Of a DNA stretch of 64,000 nt, positions 17,732 through 25,325 are shown piece after piece (the stretch's first letter is position 1; each line of letters begins with the position of its first letter). The notes beneath the pieces are model-generated. The model did not search any database. It saw only the letters and a list, made by a program, of their open reading frames with translations, and was not told the DNA's origin. Both the position numbers and the translations under genes were made by a program. This stretch comes from Thalassolituus sp. UBA1087 (GTDB lineage Bacteria > Pseudomonadota > Gammaproteobacteria > Pseudomonadales > Oceanobacteraceae): assembly GCA_002314145.1 (NCBI GenBank), contig DCCG01000009.1, forward strand, positions 62,001-126,000. The letters are read 5' to 3'.

Positions 17732-18163
17732 ATGGAAAGTTTCAACAAACGGCTGGTCGAACATTTTATTCAGTTGTCATGGAACAGTGGACGTTTCAAT
17801 CTGTTACGACATATCGTATGTCCGGATTTCGTCTACCACACCAGCTTTCTTGAAGGTTTTAAGGACCTTGAAGGCTTTATTCAGTATGTGACTGAGATCC
17901 GGGGTGCTATTCCTGATCTGGAGGTCAGTATCGAAGATATTATGGCTGAAGGTAACCGGGTGATCTCTGTTTCGACTTTCTCAGGCTGTTTCGAAAAGCC
18001 TCTGATGGGGATGGAACCCAATCACCGGGTGATCAGCTTCGGTGGTATCTCTACCTGGGAAATCCGCCGGGGTAAGGTGCTGCATCAGAATACACTGGTG
18101 GATATAGCCGAGCTGCAGCGTCAGCTGAACGTGGAGCCGTCGCAAGTCTCTATGGTGGGTTAG
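17732..18163 (+). CDS. SnoaL-like/NTF2-fold protein of unknown function
   Basis: A 143-residue cytoplasmic protein. The ATG at 17732 is preferred (GGGAG 5 bases upstream) over one at 17699 that lacks a ribosome site. The order FNKRLVEHFIQLSWNSG, VCPDFVYHTSFLEG, IRGAIPDLEVSIEDIMAEGNRV and ISTWEIRRGKVLHQNTLVD is that of the SnoaL-like polyketide cyclase/ester cyclase group (NTF2 fold). Many members are uncharacterised, so no reaction can be given. It stands alone between fliD and the minus-strand bfd gene and marks the left edge of a non-flagellar island. Confidence 0.75.
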   Translation: MESFNKRLVEHFIQLSWNSGRFNLLRHIVCPDFVYHTSFLEGFKDLEGFIQYVTEIRGAIPDLEVSIEDIMAEGNRVISVSTFSGCFEKPLMGMEPNHRVISFGGISTWEIRRGKVLHQNTLVDIAELQRQLNVEPSQVSMVG

Positions 18164-18257
18164 TAGAGATGGGTCAGAGGCGGGTTAACCCGGCTGGCGA
18201 GAGCCTGAGGCTGACAGGGCCGCATAGGCTCTGGCAGATGTGCCGCTGGCTTCAGCC

Positions 18258-18313
18258 CCTGAATAACCTGAACAGCCTGAACAAAAAGAAAGCTGCGATA
18301 AGAAAGCTGTGAT
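18258..18313. repeat. Two short tandem repeats in a row
   Basis: Three copies of a 9-base unit (CCTGAA followed by TAA, CAG or CAA, 18258-18284) run directly into two copies of a 14-base unit AAGAAAGCTG(C/T)GAT (18286-18313). They lie in the 282-base gap between the SnoaL-like gene and bfd, where no gene is seen. Probably replication-slippage debris. Confidence 0.75.
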
Positions 18314-18370
18314 CGTAAAGTGAAGACCCGGGAAGCGCCCGGAAATCAGCTGAAACAGACAGTCAGACAC

Positions 18371-18397
18371 AAAAAAGGAGCCATTGGCTCCTTTTTT
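18371..18397. terminator. Bidirectional terminator between SnoaL-like gene and bfd
   Basis: AAAAAAGGAGCC and GGCTCCTTTTTT form a perfect stem with the 3-base loop ATT. A-rich and T-rich flanks on the two sides let it end transcripts from both convergent genes. Confidence 0.88.
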
Positions 18398-18445
18398 GTT
18401 TTCGCAGGTCACCCCGCCTGGAACAGGGTGTTTTGAAATCCCGGA

Positions 18446-18640
18446 TCAGCAGGCCTCTGAAAAGTCACAGGCGGGCAGCGTGTTGGCTGTTTCCCGCACA
18501 ATCTGCTTCGCACACTGGCCACAGCAGCCACAGTCAGTCCCTACACCCAGTTCCTTACGGATTTTGGCATAGCTTGCGCCATCGGCTGCAGCATCCTGAA
18601 TCTGCTGCTGGGTCACGGCTTTACAGAGGCATACGTACAT
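18446..18640 (-). CDS. bfd: Bacterioferritin-associated ferredoxin Bfd
   Basis: A 64-residue [2Fe-2S] protein that delivers electrons to bacterioferritin to release stored iron. The start at 18640 gives MYVCLCKAVT, the usual Bfd N-terminus; a longer in-frame extension upstream looks non-coding. The four ligand cysteines are present: CLC near residue 4-6 and a C-G-C-C group near residue 37-41 (TDCGCCGQC). An alanine/acid-rich C-terminus is unremarkable. A sigma-70 promoter with Fur-like half sites lies upstream, fitting iron control. No bacterioferritin gene is in the window. Confidence 0.92.
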   Translation of the reverse strand: MYVCLCKAVTQQQIQDAAADGASYAKIRKELGVGTDCGCCGQCAKQIVRETANTLPACDFSEAC

Positions 18641-18674
18641 GTTGCTAATCCATATGAGAATCACTTTGATTTGA

Positions 18675-18703
18675 AATTTAGTCTGAATGAGAAGGATTTG
18701 CAA
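18675..18703 (-). promoter_or_regulatory. Sigma-70 promoter of bfd with Fur-like half sites
   Basis: On the minus strand TTGCAA (18703-18698), a 17-base spacer and TAAATT (18680-18675). Within and just after it CTTCTCATT and ATTCTCATA resemble halves of the Fur box. The promoter call is fair; the Fur call is tentative. Confidence 0.5.
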
Positions 18704-18881
18704 TCAATTTTTTAAATAAAATCTCTGTCGGGTCACGAAAGTCTGTATGCAACACCTTTCATGCTGCCCGGCTCGCATCAGTTCCTGCATTTCTGTAAAA
18801 TGCTGCGTCCTTTTTGAACAGTGCTTATTGTGTTATTAGTGCTGTACCTGAAACAATACATACGAATCGTGGGATATTGTC

Positions 18882-19977
18882 TTGGAAGTTAATCCGATTA
18901 TTGAAGTCATTAAAGACCTGAGTGCGCGCACCGACGTGCTTAGGGGGTACCTTTGACTACGCCAACAAAGTTGAGCGTTTAGAAGAGGTTGAGCACGAAC
19001 TGTCCCAGGGAGATGTCTGGGACAACCCGGAGCGGGCCCAGGAGCTGGGTAAAGAGCGGGCGTCGCTGGAAGCCGTGGTGAAAACTATCGACAATCTGGA
19101 TGGCGGACTGAGTGATTCCCGTGATCTGCTGGAGATGGCCGTTGAAGAAGACGATGAAGCCGCCGTCGAGGATATCCGCGCTGAGCTGGAGAAGCTTAAC
19201 GCCCAGCTTGAGACGCTGGAATTCCGCCGCATGTTCTCCGGCGAGCTGGATGAGAATAACTGTTACCTTGATATCCAGGCCGGGTCCGGCGGTACAGAAG
19301 CGCAGGACTGGGCTAATATGCTGCTGCGCATGTATCTGCGCTGGATTGAAGCCCATGGCTTCAAGGGTGAGCTGATGGAGGTCTCCGAAGGGGAAGTCGC
19401 GGGTATCAAAAGTGCCACCATCCGTGTCGAAGGTGAGTATGCCTACGGCTGGTTACGTACCGAAACCGGTGTTCACCGTCTGGTGCGTAAAAGTCCGTTT
19501 GACTCAGGTAACCGCCGCCATACGTCCTTCTCTTCAGTCTTTGTGTCGCCGGAAGTGGACGACAACATTGATATTGAAATCAATCCGGCGGATCTGCGCA
19601 TTGACGTATACCGTGCCTCCGGGGCGGGTGGTCAGCACGTTAACCGGACGGAATCTGCGGTCCGTATTACCCACTTGCCAACCAACATTGTGACTCAGTG
19701 TCAGAATGACCGCTCGCAGCACAAGAACAAAGATCAGGCGATGAAACAGCTGAAAGCCAAGCTGTATGAGTTTGAGCTGCAAAAGCGTAATGAGGCGGCG
19801 CAGGCGGTGGAAGAAACCAAATCGGATATCGGCTGGGGCAGCCAGATCCGTTCTTATGTGCTGGATGACTCCCGCATTAAAGATCTGCGCACCAGCGTTG
19901 AAACCCGTAATACCCAGGCCGTGCTGGATGGTGATCTCGACCAGTTTATCGAAGCCAGCCTGAAGAAAGGTCTGTAA
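18882..19977 (+). CDS. prfB: Peptide chain release factor 2 (programmed +1 frameshift)
   Basis: RF2 ends translation at UGA and UAA. Translation starts at TTG 18882 (EVNPIIEVIKDLSARTDVLRGYL) and meets an in-frame TGA at 18954. As in E. coli, ribosomes shift +1 at CTT-TGA and continue as DYANKVERLEEV, giving about 364 residues. The SPF anticodon-like tripeptide (VRKSPFDSGNRR) and the GGQ catalytic loop (GAGGQHVNRTES) are intact, so this is a functional autoregulated gene and not a pseudogene. It is followed 28 bases later by lysS, the common prfB-lysS pair. Confidence 0.96.
18942..18957 (+). other. Programmed +1 frameshift site of prfB
   Basis: AGGGGGTACCTTTGAC: an internal Shine-Dalgarno-like AGGGGG three bases before CTT TGA C, identical in layout to the E. 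coli site. Low RF2 slows decoding of TGA and favours the shift, giving self-regulation. Confidence 0.95.
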
Positions 19978-20005
19978 AGACCGGCTACATTGTTAAGGTT
20001 TAAAG

Positions 20006-21535
20006 ATGACAGATTCAACTAATCAGACCGCGGCACAGGAAGAAAACAAACTCATCGCTGAGCGCCGTGGCAAGCTGCAACAGTTGCGCAGTAACTGCAA
20101 AGCCAATGGTCACCCGAACGATTTTCACCGTGAACATCTGGCCGGTGAACTGAAAGCGGCGCATGGCGAAAAAGATAAAGAAACCCTGGTCGAAGAAGGC
20201 GTACGGGTTTCTGTTGCCGGTCGCGTTATGCGTCGTGGCGGGCCGTTTGTCGGTATCCAGGATTCCACCGGCTCTATTCAGTTCTATATGGCCAAGCCTA
20301 AGCAGAAAGAGTCTGAAGCCTGGCAGTTGCTGGACATCGGCGACATTGTGGGCGCCTCCGGCGTGCTGCATAAATCCGGCAAAGGTGAGCTGTATGTGGA
20401 TGTGGATCAGATTGAAAACCTGCGCATCCTGACCAAGTCCCTGCGTCCGCTGCCGGATAAGCATCACGGCCTGGCCGACCAGGAGCTGAAGTACCGTCAG
20501 CGTTACGTAGACCTGATCATCAATGATGACACCCGTAAAACCTTTATGGTGCGCTCGAAAATTATTGAAGCCATCCGCTTCTTCCTGTCGCAGCGCGGTT
20601 TTATGGAAGTGGAAACGCCTATGCTGCAGACCATACCGGGCGGTGCAACGGCCAAGCCTTTCGAAACTCACCATAATGCTATGGGCATTGATATGTTCCT
20701 GCGGATTGCGCCGGAACTGTATCTGAAGCGTCTGGTAGTCGGCGGTTTTGACAAGGTGTTTGAAATTAACCGTAACTTCCGTAATGAAGGGACCAGTACC
20801 CGCCACAATCCTGAATTCACCATGATCGAATTCTATCAGGCCTATGCCGATTACAATGATCTCATGGATATCACGGAAGCCATGCTGAAGTTTATTGCCG
20901 AAAATGTGCTGCAGACGACCACCATTGAATACGGTGACTCCCGCTATGATTTTGGCGCCACGTTTAACCGCCTGACCATGGTGGATTCTGTTATTCAGTT
21001 TAACCCGGATATGGACCCGGCAGTGATCCGTGATGCAGAAAACAATGCAGAAAAACTGAAAGAATACGCAGAAAGCGTGGGCGTTCACTTTGGTCCGAAA
21101 GAGGCCGGATGGGGACCAGGTAAAATCCTCACCGAGATCTTTGAAGCTACGGTGGAAGAAAAACTCGATCAGCCGACCTTTATTACTGAGTATCCATGGG
21201 AAGTATCACCGCTTGCCCGTCGTAACGACGACAACCCGTTTGTGACCGACCGCTTTGAATTCTTCGTTGGCGGACGTGAACTGGCGAACGGCTTCTCGGA
21301 GCTGAATGATGCTGAAGATCAGGCAGCGCGTTTCCGCAAACAGGTGGAAGAAAAAGACGCCGGTGATGATGAAGCTATGCACTATGACGATGATTACGTC
21401 CGTGCGCTGGAATACGGTATGCCTCCGACTGCCGGTGAAGGTATTGGTATCGATCGTCTGGTGATGCTGTTTACCAACAGTCACACTATTAAAGACGTGA
21501 TTCTCTTCCCGCACATGAAGCCACTGGCAGACTGA
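20006..21535 (+). CDS. lysS: Lysyl-tRNA synthetase, class II
   Basis: A 509-residue cytoplasmic enzyme that charges tRNA-Lys. An N-terminal OB-fold (residues about 65-150, VSVAGRVMRRGGPFVGIQD) binds the anticodon. The class II catalytic core has motif 2 (FEINRNFRNEGTSTRHNPEF) and motif 3 (GEGIGIDRLVMLF, HTIKDVILFPHMKP). Length and ends are normal. It follows prfB closely and is followed by a strong terminator, so the pair forms one short operon. A 357-codon reading frame on the opposite strand is only a shadow. Confidence 0.98.
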   Translation: MTDSTNQTAAQEENKLIAERRGKLQQLRSNCKANGHPNDFHREHLAGELKAAHGEKDKETLVEEGVRVSVAGRVMRRGGPFVGIQDSTGSIQFYMAKPKQKESEAWQLLDIGDIVGASGVLHKSGKGELYVDVDQIENLRILTKSLRPLPDKHHGLADQELKYRQRYVDLIINDDTRKTFMVRSKIIEAIRFFLSQRGFMEVETPMLQTIPGGATAKPFETHHNAMGIDMFLRIAPELYLKRLVVGGFDKVFEINRNFRNEGTSTRHNPEFTMIEFYQAYADYNDLMDITEAMLKFIAENVLQTTTIEYGDSRYDFGATFNRLTMVDSVIQFNPDMDPAVIRDAENNAEKLKEYAESVGVHFGPKEAGWGPGKILTEIFEATVEEKLDQPTFITEYPWEVSPLARRNDDNPFVTDRFEFFVGGRELANGFSELNDAEDQAARFRKQVEEKDAGDDEAMHYDDDYVRALEYGMPPTAGEGIGIDRLVMLFTNSHTIKDVILFPHMKPLAD

Positions 21536-21552
21536 TCGCGGTGTAGAAAAAT

Positions 21553-21590
21553 AAACGGGTAATGTTATTTATCGCATTACCCGTTTTTTT
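21553..21590 (+). terminator. Rho-independent terminator after lysS
   Basis: Stem AACGGGTAATG with CATTACCCGTT, loop of 10 bases, then TTTTTTT. It lies 18 bases after the lysS stop. Confidence 0.92.
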
Positions 21591-21618
21591 ATATCTGAAT
21601 ACTTAAAAGGAGCTCACC

Positions 21619-22296
21619 GTGGGCAAAGCAGGTGAACTACATCCGTCATGGCAGGCTGTGCTTGGGGCTGAATTTGATAAGCCTTATATGCACAATCTGC
21701 GCGAGTTTCTTAAGCAGGAAAAAGCCGCCGGCAAAGTTATATTTCCTCCGGGGGCACAGATTTTTAATGCGTTTAATCACACGCCGTTCGATCAGGTAAG
21801 GGTGGTGATTATCGGCCAGGACCCTTATCACGGCCCGGGGCAGGCACATGGACTGAGTTTTTCGGTGCAGCCTGGCGTCAAAGTGCCACCGTCGCTGGTT
21901 AATATTTTTAAGGAGATAGAAGCCGATCTCGGTATCCGCATGTCAGGCAGCGGCGATTTAACTCCATGGGCTGATCAGGGCGTATTGCTGTTGAATGCTA
22001 CTCTGACGGTGGAACAGGCCAATGCCGGCTCCCATCAGAAAAAGGGCTGGGAAGAATTTACCGATGCAGCGATTAAAGCGCTGAATGAACAGCGCTCGGG
22101 TCTGGTATTTGTCTTGTGGGGCAGCTATGCGCAGAAGAAAGGCTCAGTGATTGATCCGCAGCGCCATCTGGTTCTTAAATCACCGCACCCATCACCACTG
22201 TCTGCTCACCGGGGATTTTTCGGTAACCGTCAGTTTTCATCCATTAATCAGTATCTGATTAATCAGGGCCAGGCACCGGTTAACTGGCAGTTGTAA
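21619..22296 (+). CDS. ung: Uracil-DNA glycosylase
   Basis: A 225-residue base-excision repair enzyme removing uracil from DNA. The GTG at 21619 follows an AAAGGAG site. The active-site motif GQDPYHGPGQAHGLSFSV places the catalytic Asp at residue 68, and the DNA-binding HPSPLSAHRGFFG loop near residue 190 is intact. Length is typical of family 1 enzymes. It is convergent with the methyltransferase gene, with only 39 bases between, and has no evident link to flagella. Confidence 0.97.
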   Translation: MGKAGELHPSWQAVLGAEFDKPYMHNLREFLKQEKAAGKVIFPPGAQIFNAFNHTPFDQVRVVIIGQDPYHGPGQAHGLSFSVQPGVKVPPSLVNIFKEIEADLGIRMSGSGDLTPWADQGVLLLNATLTVEQANAGSHQKKGWEEFTDAAIKALNEQRSGLVFVLWGSYAQKKGSVIDPQRHLVLKSPHPSPLSAHRGFFGNRQFSSINQYLINQGQAPVNWQL

Positions 22297-22335
22297 AACT
22301 GCCATTCTGTTCTCCGTGGTATCCGGTAGCAGAGA

Positions 22336-24351
22336 TTATTCCGCCGGTTTCTGTAAATAAAACTGATACATTCCGGAAAACAGCTGCGGATTATTTTGCT
22401 CCAGTGCATGCCATTCTTCATGACTCATCTGTGCCGCTGTCTTGCCGGCGATGGCCAGTAATTCATTGGCACCAGGCGGCGCCAGCATGCCCAGCCACTG
22501 CAGTCCGCTGGCGGCATAAAATGCCGGCAGATCCAGCACATCAAAGGTATGTTCCTGGCGGTGGAACAGCAGGTCGCGGCAGGCACTCAGGCTGTAGAAA
22601 TCCGGTGAATTATAAATGTCAGACCAGTCTCCCTGCAGCTGATTCTGCAACAGTGCCTCGCGCACAAGACGCATATCCTGTGCTTTTGACGGCAGACTCT
22701 TGCCCATAAGCTGGCGTAATAATGATATCTGCTGCCGTGCAGTGGTGCTGTACAGCGCGATTTTAATAACACCGCCCGGCTTCAGTAATGCAGCCAAGGC
22801 CTGCAGGCCCTGTCGCGGGTCTTCCATATGATGGAGGACTCCGGAGCATTCAATGATATCAAAATCCTGCTGCAGTTCGCCGAGGTTCAGAATATCGCCC
22901 TGAATAAAGCGGATGTCGCGTGTGTTGCGTTTGCGTGCCTGTAATGCGGCGTACGCCAGGGCGGTATCACTGAGATCGACCGCAGTCACCTGCATGGGGG
23001 CGAAATAGTGGGCTAAACGTATGGCGTGGCGTCCGGTACCACAACCGGCAACCAGAACCCCGGGCGCGGGAGCGAGAGCCGATAAGTCCGCCTGAGGGAA
23101 TACGGCCTGCAGAGACTGGCGGTAATTGGCGGGCTGGTTATAGCCAATATCGGTCCAGCGCGGGTAGGGGTTTTCGTTATATTGTTCGCGCACGGCGGCG
23201 GAAACGCTGTCACCTGAGCTGGTCAGTGAAGAAACGTTTTTTCTGGCTTGCTGTAAATCGGCAGAGGCTTTTACGGTGTCGGCAATCAGAGGGTAGCGCT
23301 GCCAGTCCATAGAAGTATCGTGCAGCTGGTTGACGAACTGACACTGCGCCAGTGGTTTGTACATCAGCACCAGAGTGAGTGCGGGGCTGATATCATCAGC
23401 GCCGGCGTTATCAAGCCTGAGAATTTTGCTGACCAGGTTTTCCAGCTGCTCGGTCAGTTGCTGTTCCTGAGCGTCAATGTACCAGACACCTTCATTTAAT
23501 TGCGTCTGGGCGGCCAGCGCGGTGACAAACGGCAGCAGGCTGTTTTTGATGGACAGGCTTTTGCTGCAGCTGAGCAGCAGCGACTGGCGCAGAGTGATCA
23601 GCAGCCGCTCCATGATGGGGTCACAGAAATAAAAGCGCTGCAGTGACTTCAACAGTAAGGGATCACTGATGATATCGTCAAAATTCAGCGGGCAACCGGA
23701 TTCGGTCAGGCGCAGCTTATGTTTCAGCAGTGAGGTCGTCAGTGACCGCAGCTGACTGTAATCCACATCCTGGAAATCAAGGTAACGCAGCAGATCCTGC
23801 TCAAGCTCTTCAGCATAGAAGTCTGCTACCACACTGGATGCTGATTCAAACAGTTTGCTGCGCAGCTGTTTGTTATCAGACTGGGTTTTAATCAGCTCCC
23901 GGTAGTGGCGGAAGGCTTCGACATAATCGCCCTGTAATAGGCGTGTATGCGCCAGCCAGGTATATGACTTGGTTGCCACCCGTGAAATGCGCGCAGACTG
24001 TTCAAAGTATTCCGCTGCACTGTCCAGCTGATTGCGTGCCAGTGCCAGCTGGCCGGCACTGTAAAGAAGAGAAACACTGTCAGGTTTCAGGGCCAGACCT
24101 TCATTAAGCCAGTTGGCAGCCTCTTCCAAGTGACCGCGCTGCATATCAATGCGAGCCATCAGGTTCAGGCCGGTTAGATAGTCAGGCTTCAGCAGATACG
24201 CCTGACGGGCAACCGTCGCCGCTTCCTGCAACAGGGTCCGGTCGCCGGACTGCTGCGCTGAGCCGTACAGTTTGCTGGCGATATCAAACAGGCGGCGGTA
24301 TTCGCTACCGGTCTGGCGCCTTTCTGCGGTTTTTAGCTGTGCACTGGCCAT
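22336..24351 (-). CDS. TPR repeat plus class I SAM-dependent methyltransferase
   Basis: A 671-residue soluble protein read on the minus strand. The ATG at 24351 (GAGG upstream, MASAQLKTAERR) is chosen; an upstream extension would run through the promoter. Residues about 20-175 are TPR-like helices (GHLEEAANWLNEGLALKPDS, NQLDSAAEYFEQSARIS). A middle part of about 250 residues is unassigned. Residues about 425-540 are a Rossmann methyltransferase with motif I VLVAGCGTGRHAI, the acid of VTAVDLSDTA and IIECSGVLHHMEDP. It is divergent from fliS and carries a sigma-54 promoter, so it is probably in the flagellar regulon and may modify flagellin or another flagellar protein; the target is inference. 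Confidence 0.8.
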   Translation of the reverse strand: MASAQLKTAERRQTGSEYRRLFDIASKLYGSAQQSGDRTLLQEAATVARQAYLLKPDYLTGLNLMARIDMQRGHLEEAANWLNEGLALKPDSVSLLYSAGQLALARNQLDSAAEYFEQSARISRVATKSYTWLAHTRLLQGDYVEAFRHYRELIKTQSDNKQLRSKLFESASSVVADFYAEELEQDLLRYLDFQDVDYSQLRSLTTSLLKHKLRLTESGCPLNFDDIISDPLLLKSLQRFYFCDPIMERLLITLRQSLLLSCSKSLSIKNSLLPFVTALAAQTQLNEGVWYIDAQEQQLTEQLENLVSKILRLDNAGADDISPALTLVLMYKPLAQCQFVNQLHDTSMDWQRYPLIADTVKASADLQQARKNVSSLTSSGDSVSAAVREQYNENPYPRWTDIGYNQPANYRQSLQAVFPQADLSALAPAPGVLVAGCGTGRHAIRLAHYFAPMQVTAVDLSDTALAYAALQARKRNTRDIRFIQGDILNLGELQQDFDIIECSGVLHHMEDPRQGLQALAALLKPGGVIKIALYSTTARQQISLLRQLMGKSLPSKAQDMRLVREALLQNQLQGDWSDIYNSPDFYSLSACRDLLFHRQEHTFDVLDLPAFYAASGLQWLGMLAPPGANELLAIAGKTAAQMSHEEWHALEQNNPQLFSGMYQFYLQKPAE

Positions 24352-24390
24352 GGTAGCCTCGGGTGTACAAAATGTGTTCAGAGGCTGATA

Positions 24391-24407
24391 AGCAGTTACT
24401 GTGCCAT
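24391..24407 (-). promoter_or_regulatory. Sigma-54 promoter for the TPR-methyltransferase gene
   Basis: Minus-strand ATGGCACAGTAACTGCT with GG at 24405-24404 and GC at 24393-24392, 10 bases apart; TGGCAC is a perfect -24 block. It lies about 40 bases upstream of the ATG at 24351. Confidence 0.75.
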
Positions 24408-24537
24408 TTCTTAAGTCTTTGATTAATAAGTATTTTATTTCAAATATAACAGCGGCAAAGGCGGTCTTTATTTGCCGCAGCGGTTGCCAGTTGCCACTCT
24501 GGTAGCAAGCAGTTGAGCAAAAATCGGTAACCGGCCC

Positions 24538-24564
24538 TAAAGATTCCGCGCGCCATGCCGTCAT
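24538..24564 (+). promoter_or_regulatory. Sigma-28 (FliA) promoter for fliS
   Basis: TAAAGATT (24538-24545), 11 bases, GCCGTCAT (24557-24564). The -35 differs from consensus at one base and the -10 keeps GCCG. Predicted start near 24571; ATG at 24600 after a CAGGAG site. Confidence 0.7.
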
Positions 24565-24599
24565 ACTAAGAACAACAGAACATTCTGCAGGAGACTGGT

Positions 24600-25067
24600 A
24601 TGTACAACAGAGGTGCCAAGCAATATCAGCAGGTCAACGTCACGTCGGAGGTACTGGACGCCGATCCCCACCGTCTGATACAGCTATTGCTGGAAGCGGC
24701 GCTGACGCGTATGTCGCAGGCCAAAGGTGCGATCGAAAGGAAAGACTACGAAGAAAAAGCCAGTTTGCTTGGCCGGGTCGATGCCATTATAGAAAGCCTG
24801 CAGGGCAGCCTGGATCACGATGCCGGCGGTGATGTATCCCGTAATCTGGAAAGCCTGTATGACTATATGACACGGCGACTGGTAACCGCCACCGCGCAGA
24901 ACGATACCCGTATTATTGATGAGGTTATGGGTCTGATGTTGCAGGTAAAAGAGGGCTGGGACGGTATTCGCGAGGAATATCTGAAAAGTCTTGGTTCCGC
25001 CGGAAATACAGCGCCGGGCAGTGGGGCAGAAAATGCCGGTCGTCTGAGCAGTCATATTTCCGCCTGA
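24600..25067 (+). CDS. fliS: Flagellin export chaperone FliS
   Basis: A 155-residue cytoplasmic chaperone that binds the C-terminus of flagellin and stops early polymerisation. The N-terminal YNRGAKQYQQVNV, the DPHRLIQLLLEAAL helix and the central SLDHDAGGDVSRNLESLYDYMTRRL are diagnostic. The last 25 residues are a low-complexity tail. In relatives it follows fliD directly; here about 7 kb of other genes intervene, and it has gained its own sigma-28 promoter. Confidence 0.95.
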   Translation: MYNRGAKQYQQVNVTSEVLDADPHRLIQLLLEAALTRMSQAKGAIERKDYEEKASLLGRVDAIIESLQGSLDHDAGGDVSRNLESLYDYMTRRLVTATAQNDTRIIDEVMGLMLQVKEGWDGIREEYLKSLGSAGNTAPGSGAENAGRLSSHISA

Positions 25068-25102
25068 ATTTTATCCTTTTTTCCCCTCCTTTTTGACAGA
25101 AT

Positions 25103-25130
25103 GAGGCCCTGACGGGCCTCTTCTGGTATT
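25103..25130 (+). terminator. Probable terminator after fliS
   Basis: GAGGCCC (25103-25109) pairs with GGGCCTC (25114-25120) over a 4-base loop, followed by an interrupted T-rich tail. It separates fliS from fleQ. Confidence 0.6.
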
Positions 25131-25165
25131 GTCTTTTAACGACATTTTCATATATAAAAGCCCGG

Positions 25166-25182
25166 CAGGCATAGTATTTGCT
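25166..25182 (+). promoter_or_regulatory. Candidate sigma-54 promoter for fleQ
   Basis: CAGGCATAGTATTTGCT with GG at 25168-25169 and GC at 25180-25181. It shares CAGGCAT and TTGCT with the fleS site. The implied leader is long (about 130 bases), so another promoter nearer to fleQ is possible. Confidence 0.55.
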
Positions 25183-25325
25183 GACTATGTCTTTTTTAAC
25201 GTCAGAAGTTTGACTTGCGGTGATTTAGGTACTTAACTGGTTGAGCAGTCGTCAACGAACTGGCGGAATCAGATAACAGGCTGCCGCTGCGGGCATACCT
25301 TGAAGGGGAAGGAAGGCTAACCACT

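Noticed and set aside
18185..18412. 75-codon minus-strand frame after the SnoaL-like gene
   Set aside because: It is a translation of the short tandem repeats and the terminator, ending in a Ser/Gly-rich string.
18814..18842. Possible sigma-70 promoter for prfB (TTGAAC with a TAGTGC-like -10)
   Set aside because: The -10 is too poor to support, although a promoter must exist somewhere in 18704-18881.
18922..19977. prfB starting at 18922
   Set aside because: This reading begins in the wrong frame upstream of the recoding site; the real start is TTG 18882 followed by the +1 shift.
20015..21088. 357-codon frame antisense to lysS
   Set aside because: Shadow of a well-conserved synthetase gene; His/Phe/Gln-rich composition and no family features.
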